This document shows, piece by piece, positions 54,701 to 64,000 of a stretch of 64,000 nucleotides of DNA. The DNA comes from Labyrinthula sp. Ha (Eukaryota > Sar > Bigyra > Labyrinthulida > Labyrinthulaceae): the NCBI GenBank assembly GCA_015227615.1, contig JAALGZ010000010.1, positions 1,116,001 to 1,180,000 of the forward strand, written 5' to 3'. Within the stretch, counting starts at the first letter, position 1; each line of letters starts with the position of its first letter. A program made the translations under genes and the position numbers. The notes beneath the pieces were generated by a model that saw only the letters and a list, made by a program, of their open reading frames with translations, did not search any database and had not been told where the DNA came from.

Positions 54701-55491
54701 ATCAAATTTACACAAGTTTTATCCCCTAAGGTTATAAGGAGCATGCATTCAAACACAATGCCTGTACGAGAAAAAATGATGACAGATTAAATAATACACG
54801 AATAAAGAATAATTTGCTTTCAATGCGAACTTTACGTTACTTGATTTACATAGTTGGTGCATAATTTGGTAATGTTTCTTCCCTGTTTTTTGTCATTTCA
54901 TATAGCAAATTGTATTTTAAGCAAAGAAGGCTTACTAGAGATTCTTCCGAGACGCACAATTGTCAGATACAGCGATTATGGAAAAAAAATGCGTTATAAC
55001 GCATACTGAATTTAAGTTCAAGAAAAAAAAGTTGAGTCTCCCTCTAGCTTGCACTAAGTTAATATAATAATAAAAGATTTGGAGATAATAGACTAGCCAA
55101 TGTTATCAACCGCAATAGAGAAGGTTTGCTTCAAATTTCAAAGTTTAGAAGTATTCACTCCCATAATTATTAATTTATTATAGAGTTAACCGCGGCATTA
55201 AGATTAATGATTCAAATCGGCATAACAAAGTGTAAAGGGTACAAGAAATGTACGTGCTAAATCTCATTTCAAAGAGTAATTTCTTGTAGTTAGTTTTTAG
55301 TCTCATATTGAAAGAAATTCCATTGAACTCAACTTAAAGGATTCCTATACAGCTGTCATAAATACTATTAATATTATATAAAACCTTTAAAATATAAAAT
55401 CTGTACAACTTAGCTAGGAGTACATTTTCCCCAAGGAACACAGAATCTAGAATCTAACACAAACTTAATAAAAAAACATTGACACAAAAAC

Positions 55492-55737
55492 TTAATGCGT
55501 ATTTTCCCTAAAATTTCTGAGCATAGCTTCAAACAATTGCTCATCTTTCAAATCTTTGTACATCGCGAACTCCCTCAAGGTTCCAACATCAGCTCTAACC
55601 TTACTCTTGCTTACAATTCTATCAGTTTCTACTCGAAAATCCTTTAAATCTTTCACCTTTAGAGAGCTATAATTCATACTAAGTAGAATATTAACTCCTA
55701 GAATAATACAACACATGCTTAACTTCGAACTCAACAT
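55492..55737 (-). CDS. small protein with N-terminal hydrophobic segment, 81 aa
   Basis: Not recognised. ATG to TAA on the minus strand. MLSSKLSMCCIILGVNILLSM looks like a signal peptide or signal anchor, followed by a charged, helical 55-residue remainder (VETDRIVSKSKVRADVGTLREFAMYKDLKDEQLFEAMLRNF). Short but with balanced composition unlike neighbouring AT-rich frames. It could be a small secreted or mitochondrial inner-membrane protein. No intron sites obvious. Confidence 0.5.
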   Translation of the reverse strand: MLSSKLSMCCIILGVNILLSMNYSSLKVKDLKDFRVETDRIVSKSKVRADVGTLREFAMYKDLKDEQLFEAMLRNFRENTH

Positions 55738-56947
55738 CTTACTTCCTCGGATTAAGTTTGAAATTTCTTATAGTTCCCGAAAAATATGATCCCACTGACA
55801 TATCGTAACTTCTAAAGTGCGACATAGGAAAAAATATCACAATTTCCTAAAACAGACTGTGAACTGAGTAGTTCGCCGCTTTAGACATAGTTCCGTCAAC
55901 TTCGAACTTTGCTCCTGTTCATCTCCTTTCGTTCAGTCTAAAGCGCGCCAGTTCCATGACCATAGTATAAGAAGTTACGTGCTGCGTAAAATATTTACGA
56001 AACGCTTGATATACATTCCAAGTTATGGTGACCAGGGTTTTAGTGAATTTCCTCCTGTGTAAACATTAGACTTCATGTGTCTACCAGTGAGTGTATCGTA
56101 TTCGTATCTTGCACACTTCTGCAGTGATGTCATATCGAGTAACATTATTTTGGGCAATTGCAGTTTGTGTCCCAGAAGTTAACCGCTAGACTTGAAAAAG
56201 TGTGCTGTAGTTACTATTCATTTAAGTTTAACATAAATCCACCAGGTGCCGAAGTGAGAATTATTAACAAAATGTTTTCTTTCTCTTGGAATCTGGGGAT
56301 AGAGTGAGTGGCGCTATTCTTGCACTATCCCCGACTGTTCTGATTTTCTTGGGTTTCTTTGAAGATTTTACTAAGGGTTCTGAGATTTCAATAGCAGGAG
56401 AAGAATGATGATGTATCGAATAAGTGATACACTTTTTATCTAGATTTCGGTGAGACTCATCTTTCAGCGCACTAAAGCTTCTTTATCTTATTGTCTATCG
56501 TAAAGTATTGAAGGGTTTACAACAACTGCGATGTACTTTTCTAGTAAGGTTCACAACAGTTTTACTCCATCTCCAGTTCACCACCATTAAAAGTGTTTGA
56601 CCAATAGCTTGTAAGTTCCAGGAAACAGGTGTTCTTCGTGTTAAAATCTCCAGCTTCCCGTTAAATTAGAGTTACAGCTCACTAGCTAACCTACACAAAA
56701 CCATAGAATGAAGCTACTCCAATTTCTTGAACAAATAATGAAACATGAAAACCTGAGAGAGTTCTTCTTAGTGACCCCAGATCAGAATATTTGGTTTTTT
56801 TCACGAGAAAAGTAAGAAATGTTTATTTATTATAGGGCAGGATTAACCACTCAAATAACCTGGATAGAAAGCGCACCTAAAAACTAGTTGTACTTAAGCT
56901 TCAAGTGATAAAGGATGGCTGAAGCCAGAAAAACGAGCACTAATTCT
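55738..56947. other. intergenic spacer, about 1.2 kb, with one hairpin
   Basis: GGGGATAG (56295-56302) and CTATCCCC (56325-56332) are perfectly complementary around a 22-nt loop. Otherwise nothing recognised. Confidence 0.45.
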
Positions 56948-57409
56948 CTACTTCCTAGAAGACTTCCCTTCTCTTGCAGAATACTTTGACTCTTTGTCTT
57001 GTATTAGCTCAGGATTTTCCTTAAGCCAGAGTTGTGTTCGTGCTTCAGAAACCATAACTTCAAAAAAACATTGGTAGTCTGCACTACTCTTAAGCAACTT
57101 TAAAAAGAATTCTTCCCCAGACCCTTCTTTTTTCTGCACTTTAGCAAGCTCATCATATAATTCCTTTTCCTCAATATCCTCTCGCTCCAAAAACTCATTC
57201 ACTGTGTGTTCATATAGTTCTAAGTACTCATCAAAGATCTCCTTGTACACCCTCTTATGCTCCAGGTTCACACTTCCTCCATCCACATCTACGGCATCGT
57301 AAAATTTACTCGCATACTTCTTTATAAACTTAATAAAAACCGCAGAAAATTTTTCTGAGAAGCAAAAACTCATTATTTTTTCCACATGATTTCCTTGCGT
57401 TTCCTCCAT
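56948..57409 (-). CDS. BART-domain protein (ARL2BP/CFAP36-like)
   Basis: 153 residues from the ATG at 57409 (only TTG upstream). The whole protein corresponds to the BART domain, an all-helical module that binds ARL2/ARL3-GTP and is linked to tubulin assembly and cilia. Aligning with human ARL2BP: EKIMSFCFSEKFSAVFIKFIKKYASKFYD to the first helices; RVYKEIFDEYLELYEHTVNEFL to the family's IYTPIFNEYISLVEKYIEEQL; FLKLLKSSADYQCFFEVMVSEA to DMLLTFTDFLAFKEMFLDY. A charged tail ends the protein. It lies 61 nt downstream of Erv1 on the same strand. Together with DRC2 it fits a ciliated cell. CFAP36 shares the fold but is longer. Confidence 0.75.
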   Translation of the reverse strand: MEETQGNHVEKIMSFCFSEKFSAVFIKFIKKYASKFYDAVDVDGGSVNLEHKRVYKEIFDEYLELYEHTVNEFLEREDIEEKELYDELAKVQKKEGSGEEFFLKLLKSSADYQCFFEVMVSEARTQLWLKENPELIQDKESKYSAREGKSSRK

Positions 57410-57470
57410 TCCTTTCAACCGCTAAGCAGCACATAGTTCCCATTCACAATGGCAACTTCCTATTGACCAG

Positions 57471-57923
57471 TTATTCGCAATCTTCATTTTTTCGCCAGCG
57501 CTTATCTAGAAAAGATATTTTACATTCAAAAACTTTTTTTCCAAGCATCTTATTCACAATGTTATGGTGATAACACAAGTCCTTTGAGAAACTTTCTCTA
57601 GACGAAGTATTGATTGGATGTTCTTCTACATCTTTTTGGAACCTATTTCTACAGAAATTACACGGGTAAAATTTTGCAACCGATTTCATAAGTTCTTGGG
57701 CTAGTTGCTGCTCATCTCTAGTTGGTTTGTCGGGGAAATAAGCTGCAGTTGAATGTAGAAATGTCCAGGTAGCTCTTCCAAGTTCTTCCGTAGATGCAGG
57801 ACATTCTTCTTTTTGCTGCTTTTTATTATAAGCACTTTGCATGGACTTGAACATATCTAACTTGCTCTTGCATGCAGGTTCCACGCAATTTGGATCAGCT
57901 GAGCTCCTTTCTTTATCTTTCAT
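57471..57923 (-). CDS. ERV1: FAD-linked sulfhydryl oxidase Erv1/ALR
   Basis: 150 residues. Erv1 reoxidises Mia40 in the mitochondrial intermembrane space and passes electrons to cytochrome c or O2. The core is complete: EELGRATWTFLHSTAAYFPDKPT (47-69, FAD-binding WxxLH), the redox pair Cys88-N-F-Cys91 in FYPCNFC, HHNIVNKMLGK (119-129, HNxVN) and the structural pair Cys117/Cys134. The N-terminal shuttle differs: instead of the CxxC of yeast and animals there is Cys13-VEPA-Cys18, a CX4C, the spacing that in plants and some protists is found at the C-terminus. No cleavable presequence, as usual. A TGACGTGGCA element lies 34 nt upstream of the ATG. Confidence 0.93.
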   Translation of the reverse strand: MKDKERSSADPNCVEPACKSKLDMFKSMQSAYNKKQQKEECPASTEELGRATWTFLHSTAAYFPDKPTRDEQQLAQELMKSVAKFYPCNFCRNRFQKDVEEHPINTSSRESFSKDLCYHHNIVNKMLGKKVFECKISFLDKRWRKNEDCE

Positions 57924-57957
57924 TCTGGTTGATTTCTACTTATTAATATATGTTATA

Positions 57958-57967
57958 TGACGTGGCA
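57958..57967 (+). promoter_or_regulatory. TGACGTGGCA bZIP-type element upstream of Erv1
   Basis: Identical ten bases, in the same orientation relative to the gene, as the element at 36300-36309. Its position 34 nt before the ATG places it in the promoter or 5' leader. Confidence 0.3.
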
Positions 57968-60900
57968 TACATGAAATAGCCGTTAGTTGTTAATGAAAAC
58001 CAAGTTTAAGAAAGATTTCTTGTTGTCATTCTACACTTTCAATCTTAAAACTCTATTGGTCAGTGTATCCATCAAGAAAGAGAATACAAGAGGATACCCA
58101 AAAGTAATCGAAGATGTCGTCCTAAGGATACCCAGACTTCAATCATCCTGGTTGCTGTAATAAAGCTCAAGCGATCAACAGTAGAGAGACCTGGGAGAGC
58201 TGGAACTGTTTGAAAGCATGTGCTGATCTTGTAAGGGCATAGTTATCGAGGAATCTCTATAGGAGCCACGTCCTTGTCTCCTTTTACACTGCAGGCTCCA
58301 CTAGATTTATTGTAATGATAATACGCAATTGAGAGCCTAATACAACCGATAGGTGTACTTGTCGCTGTAGCAATAAGGATATCAAAGCACCATCATGAAA
58401 AAGGAAAAAAAAATATGATGATTAAGCAATAAATTCAAGGAAATCTCAACAGCGTGTGGATCAGGCTCTCTAAGACTTCAGAAGTCCGAAAGTTATATTG
58501 TTGCAAGCGGAAAGAGACCATTTTACTCACCGTTCGAATATGGTGCTCAACATGAAAATCCGAAAAATTAAATATCACTGCAAAAAATCTTCTACACTCT
58601 AAGAACGGTATGAAAGTAGTTCAAAATTATATACCGTAATCTGTTTGCGCAGCGCATTCATTTCAGAAAAAACTTTACTAAACCTTTAGCTTATATGTGT
58701 ATCAACTAATACTATCTCGGAATAAGAATCTCGTTGTGCACGAATGAAATTAAAACTTGGATTCTAAATCTAAATCCAGTCTGAATGACTATTGAATGTA
58801 GAAATAGCATGCCTTATGGATCAAGAAAATATATTACATATTCATTGTGAAAACGCATGTATTCCTAGATTTAGAAGCACAATCCTTAGGGTTGCTTATT
58901 CACAATGAGCCATATCAAATCAGATGGAACTTAAATTTTAGTTTTATTTATTTTCAAAACTAACATGGTTAAGGATTCACGAGTCTTGCGAAAAAGATAT
59001 TCCGGGTAAGGGGAAGTATAAGTGATAAAAAGCTTGCAAAAAAAAGAGAAGAAACTTAGAACAGAATAGGAAAAATTAAATTAAAAGATATCATTTTTTG
59101 TCGTAATGAGTTAAATCTACCACTCCTGCTGATAGCTTGAATATATCTTCAAATGGAAATGTAATTAAAATCTGAGAGAAAAATCCAATGGACTTAACTC
59201 TAAAATAAGAGGGATCTAGAACCACAAACAAGGAGCTAACCCATGAAACAAGTAAGAAAAGTGTTTAAACATAGGGAAGAATTTCTCATGGACAGGACCT
59301 AGCTATGCTCAAGGTCTTCTTCTTGTCACTAGATGGCTATTTCCCTGCAGGAACCTTCCAAGTTAATCTGTTCTATTTCTGAGCTCTGTAACCAAGAATA
59401 TTTCGACACACGGAAAGGTGAAAAAAAATATGTTTTCTCATTTTGAATTGACTTAGTTTATTGTTTCAGTAAGATAATAATGAGAAAAAAATAATGAGCA
59501 TGTTATTTGAAGACTAGTTTAGTAAGTCTAGCATAATTTCTCAGGAATATATATAGAATTTTTTAAGGTACTGTCAAGTTCACAAGAAAAAGACACTCAA
59601 CAAAAAATATTGTCACATTAGGTATTGAGAAATAGCAAAAGAATTGAATTTATGCTTCAACGGTCTGAAAAAAACAGAAGAAACAAGAAAATGAGGGGTA
59701 CTGCCTTATGTAACATAATCCAGGTAGATTGATCAAGAGTATTTTTCTTTATCGCAGAGTTAGATCTTAAATTGAATCGCTAAGGGCTAGGTTTTGCTAA
59801 ATATTTTAATGTCCTATTGTTAATATATAGCACATTAAAATAGTCTGGCAGCCTAGTGCACATAGAATGGACACTTTGAAGAAAAAATTATTAAAGTTAT
59901 TTTTGAAAATGCAGACTTTGATAGATCATTTTATCTGCAATAGGATATAAAAATCCTAGTCACTAACTATGATACATTTTGTATTGGTGAAACTTCACTA
60001 TAAGAACTGAGAATGAATACTTTGAGAGGCGAAGGGGGTGTTAGTAATACTTGTTCACTTTGTTAAAAGTCATGTTGCTGACATAGAGTTTTGTATAGAA
60101 GATTAATTTCATGTGAGATTTTTCAAGAGGTATGGACCAAAGTTGAAAATAGCAGAATATAAAAATACAAGGATTACCTCTCAAAATATTGGTGTACATC
60201 TCTAACTTTCTTTAATTAGAGACAGCATATACAAAATTGTAAGTTCTTGCGAGATTCATCGGAGATGTGGGTGTTATGGATGAATATCTGAATACACATC
60301 ATAGTTTCTGTTAAGCCATCATATTTTCTCTTCGGAACAATGATGCGGGAGTAACATGATAAGAAATATAGCGAAATTAGGTATCCAACGCGATTGGAGA
60401 ACAACATTATTTGACAATACAGCAATTATAAGTATGTTCAGACAATGATGTTGAGAAGAATGAGCGTAACATGATAAAATAGAAATAAAAGAAGGAATTA
60501 AGCTAACAGCGCTGTTTAGACTAAGCAGCTTTCAGATTTAGTAGGCCTGTGGAACCAATTACGTTACATTTTCAAAAATTCGTAGATTTCAACCTTGATC
60601 TAGGCATTAATATAAGTGATGCAACAACGTAAATTCACGATAGCCTAGTATTAGTAAGCTTACAAGTAAAAGAAATATATGAATTTAGCTGGTTATACTT
60701 ATATATTGTTTGTTAACGTACTAATGTCGTCTTATCGCCAATTGATTATATTTGGTGAGATTCTAAATTTTCCCACAACAAACGAAAATTCTTGAACCTA
60801 CTAAACTTTTGAAAAGAAGACGTAATCAAAAGCTGCAGCAGACGAAAAATAAAATTTAAAAAGTAAATCAATATAGAAGCCCACACTCCTGACCACCTCG

Positions 60901-61127
60901 GTGCATATATTCTAAAAAGAAATAAGACACTTATTAAGCTAAGATACTTCAGAAAATAATTTAAATACGAGGATTTAAAATAATGGAAACACAATTCTTC
61001 CTACATTTATTAAAATACTCCCTTTATCAATTGATTTGCATTGTAGAATAAGCTATCTGGGTAAAACTTAGAAAAATCACATAGTTTTGCATAGGAATTT
61101 GCATTAGTAGTGCAGGAATTAATTTAA

Positions 61128-61382
61128 TTAAATATGTTGAGAAGTTAATACTAAATCGGTTCTTCTTTTAATGTACTGAACGCCGATTTCTGATATGGCT
61201 AGAGTTTGAGTTCGATGCGTTTCATCAATTAGGAGTTCGATATTACCTGAATCAAACTTATGTTTGAACCAAGTTAAGTTAATTGAAACATCTGTAGCTA
61301 CCGTTGGCATGGAAGTTTCTAAAGTTAAACGCAAAAAACAAGTAGAAATCATTAATGAATAAAACCTTGAGCTGGAAATCAT
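61128..61382 (-). CDS. possible 84-aa protein or gene remnant
   Basis: ATG-to-TAA frame on the minus strand. Its second half (DVSINLTWFKHKFDSGNIELLIDETHR and on) has a protein-like, alternating pattern not typical of random AT-rich frames, while the first half could be a hydrophobic leader. No family was recognised and it stands alone in a desert, so it may be chance or a relic. Confidence 0.25.
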   Translation of the reverse strand: MISSSRFYSLMISTCFLRLTLETSMPTVATDVSINLTWFKHKFDSGNIELLIDETHRTQTLAISEIGVQYIKRRTDLVLTSQHI

Positions 61383-64000
61383 TGTTCAGAGTATTTTGTT
61401 ACACGGTATTACCCCTCTAGGATTAATGGAGACTATATAGCAGCGCTTTTCAGAGTTTCTGAGTTCTTAGAAATAGAACCCCTTATTAGTAAGTAAAGAT
61501 AGAATGCTTCAATTCTAATATATAAGCATTCCTAAACCAAAATCTACCCATTTGGTCGGCTGGTAAGGTATGTTTAAGATTTAGACAAGTGCTTCTTGAT
61601 GTGTCACACAAACTGAGGTTAAGGATAATTGCATTATATTGCAGTATCAAATTTTCTTGAAAAGAGCATTTAGTAATTCCTAAGAAAATATTTTTCATGT
61701 CACAGTAGCTTTTTCTTTGTTCGGAGTTTTTCCTGGAGCAAGTATTAATATGATTTTAGTAAAACTGAAAGATTTCATATTTTCATATATGCAGAATTTC
61801 AACCTTTGCCTTTTCGAAGTAATAACTTGGTTTCAGTTGAAAAGAAAAGAAAACGAATGAAAAAATAGGAAGTATGTTTTAGTATATTTATTATGTATGT
61901 ATTGTTTCATATTTTATTTAGAGTTTGTTCTTATTTTGTTATGTTAGAATGTATGTTTTTAGAAATAAGTAACGCCATGAAAAGGACCCTTTAAATCAGA
62001 CTTTCTCAGATTTAAGTTACTACTTCTTTTGGAATAGCATAAAATTCACATGGATAGGAATGTTTTCCTAATGTAGAGCATATGGTGGGTGACAATATAG
62101 TATTTGAAACAATTTTCTTAAGAAGTAACAAATAGCATATGTGTTTGCCTCAGTAATCATGGTTTAGCCATAATTAATATTGTCTCAATCATATAAATTT
62201 GTATTCTACAGAGCCTTAGGTTAAGATTGCAAGGTTTCCTGGGATTTCTATAAGCGTTAGAAAAGTAACTCAAATTAAATATCACTATGCTGCACAATTA
62301 AGAGAATCCTGCAAGCAGTTCCGATGATGTCTTGATGTGAAATAGAAGAACGTAATCCTACTTTATAGTAGCCATTGATTGAATCTTGGAATCAGTGTCA
62401 ACAGCATAAAGAAGTATTGTGACTAATTCTTTTTTTTAGATCATGAGAAATTTACTTGTCAAATATTCTTTGAATTTTGTGTTTTCTGTAAAATTTATTT
62501 TTTCGGATCCCAAATTTGTCATATATGAGTGCCCCTATATATATGAAGATTTCCTAAACACCGATGTGTTGTTAACAATAAGGATTAGCTCAAAACATCA
62601 GTTGTATACTTTAAATATTCATCTCAAATACGGATAGAGTAAGAAAAAAACAGAATAGAAAAGACGCAGAAGGCGTAATATGACAAATGTCAACACAGTG
62701 GTCATTATATATTTTGGGAATATTGCTACATGAGTTATAGCAAAAGTGTATATACAAGTAGAGAGAAACAACCAGAAGAAAACTATGAGTGGAATTTATC
62801 ACATTCTTGAATATTTTTACTCATACGTTTTGAAATAAGGAGAAACATGGAAAATAAGAACAGAGAACACATTATCTAACAGTTAGTAATGCAGAATTCT
62901 ATATAATTTAGTTTTGTATTAAAATACCAAGTAATCGCTGGTAAGAATAATGTTATTCTAGCCAATTTTTATTTTCCTAGTTTTTTCGTTTCATAGGTAT
63001 GGAGTCGTACTGAATTCATCTTTAACGTTCTATAGAAGTCAACTGTAGTATATAATCATTTGTAAATTTATGAACTTCTTGATTGGTGTGTTTTAGATTT
63101 TTTTAACTTTATTTAAACCGAAAGGTGATATTCTTATTCATGATTTTGCATAATTGTAACCCTGTTGTTCGGATATATCTATGTTTGTTGAATTATGCCG
63201 GCATGAAGATAAGATAAACTAGATAAAAGAATGAAAAAAATAACAGCTTTAAGTTGTTATATTCATTTGGCACATAACCTTATTATAAGTTTAGGTTCTT
63301 ATCTACGTAGCTTTGCTAAGAAACATGTGTAGACCAGTGATTTCTAAGTCAGTAATTTCAACATAAGATAGCATCTCGATGCGAATTCTTAATATAAATA
63401 TCCCCATGTGTACTAAATGCGGTAAACTGTTTCTATAAGTATTTTTCTCGGTGTAGGTGTGCTAAGGAAATAAAGAAAAAAATATGTTTTTGTAGAAAAT
63501 AGCTGTTTCTTGAAGAGACCTTGCATAATGAATAGAATCAACAAATTTTCTTCTTGAAAAGCTATTTCTCTTCGGACACATGTGGTTTCGCGGTTATAAA
63601 TTAAGGTAACTAGCTGGTTGAATAAATACGGGAAGAGTGGATTAAAGCTTTAAAGTTATGGAACCAATAGTTGTGATTTCAGAAAACTCGATCTTCTGCT
63701 TAGAGCCACGGTCACAATGTGACATCACTTCGAGAGTTCTCAAAACCACTTATGTAGTTCTGGAATAACTCTCGAGCTGTGTTAATAATCCTGCAGAGCA
63801 ACCACGCTATGACAGGCGTTGTACTCAGAAAATAAACCTGTCTAGAGATAATATACTCTTCTATCGTGCATTCAAAGAATATTCTCACGAGGTCTTTTTT
63901 TTCTTAGATGAAATTAAATTGAACACATTTCTTAGGCTGGATTTATGTTTGATTATAATAACGAAATCTACATTGTTATAAAATTTAGCGATAGAGATCA

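Larger units (their letters stand above)
48699..55491. other. gene desert, about 6.8 kb, containing a LINE relic
   Basis: Apart from the inverted repeats near 48.9 kb and the reverse-transcriptase relic at 50.6-51.7 kb, no gene was recognised. Between about 49.1 and 50.6 kb the plus strand is unusually T- and G-rich, compatible with being the 3' part of the same minus-strand element. Short plus-strand frames there (for example 49258-49578) look like antisense of purine-rich sequence. Confidence 0.45.
57924..64000. other. gene desert, about 6.1 kb to window end
   Basis: AT-rich sequence with no recognisable gene, tRNA or repeat array. One ATG-initiated frame (61128-61382, minus) is noted separately. 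Confidence 0.45.

Noticed and set aside
1-64000. CRISPR arrays, operon-type ribosome binding sites, rRNA, tandem satellite or telomeric repeats
   Set aside because: None seen; the gene structure is eukaryotic and no regularly spaced repeats were found.

Overview
The window looks like nuclear DNA of a flagellated, aerobic, single-celled eukaryote. It is AT-rich and uses the standard code: TAA, TAG and TGA all end genes. It encodes an ataxin-2 homologue, V-ATPase subunit d, a COQ2-type ubiquinone prenyltransferase, an Erv1/ALR sulfhydryl oxidase and a nexin-dynein regulatory complex coiled coil (DRC2/CCDC65), so it has respiring mitochondria, acidic vacuoles and a motile flagellum. A membrane protein with a Ser/Pro 'SPS'-type stalk and an acylated EF-hand protein recall stramenopile/SAR protists, but that placement is only a guess.

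The most distinctive property is intron size. Seven spliceosomal introns can be deduced from frame changes inside recognisable or well-supported genes, and all are 27-32 nt long with GT...AG ends: P450 (32), Rho GTPase (29), COQ2 (30 and 32), EF-hand protein (27 and 27), alpha/beta hydrolase (29). The other genes appear intronless.

Layout. 1-651: 3' part missing of a 3-hydroxyacyl-CoA dehydrogenase (minus). 3.7-9.6 kb: a basic/acidic hypothetical protein, DRC2 and a TFIIS-N-domain protein. 15.8-21.3 kb: a dense island with a cytochrome P450, a seryl-tRNA-synthetase-like protein without a recognisable catalytic core, an atypical Rho GTPase and a Neverland/DAF-36-type Rieske oxygenase whose Rieske ligands are all cysteine. 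26.6-30.0 kb: ataxin-2 and COQ2, convergent. 31.7-36.2 kb: EF-hand protein, two small hypotheticals and a Cys-rich type II membrane protein. 39.9-48.7 kb: serine hydrolase with a C-terminal anchor, two unrecognised proteins, V-ATPase d and malic enzyme. 55.5-57.9 kb: small signal-anchor protein, an ARL2BP/BART-domain protein and Erv1. Between the islands are long deserts (up to about 6-7 kb) with no convincing genes. One of them (50.6-51.7 kb) holds a decayed LINE reverse transcriptase on the minus strand.

Functional links: the P450 and the Rieske oxygenase lie 2.5 kb apart and belong to families that act in succession on sterols in animals. Erv1 and the BART protein are tandem genes 61 nt apart. 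Many neighbours converge with very short 3' gaps (2 nt between the P450 and the SerRS-like gene, 25 nt between DRC2 and the TFIIS-N gene), so transcript 3' ends must overlap or be extremely short.
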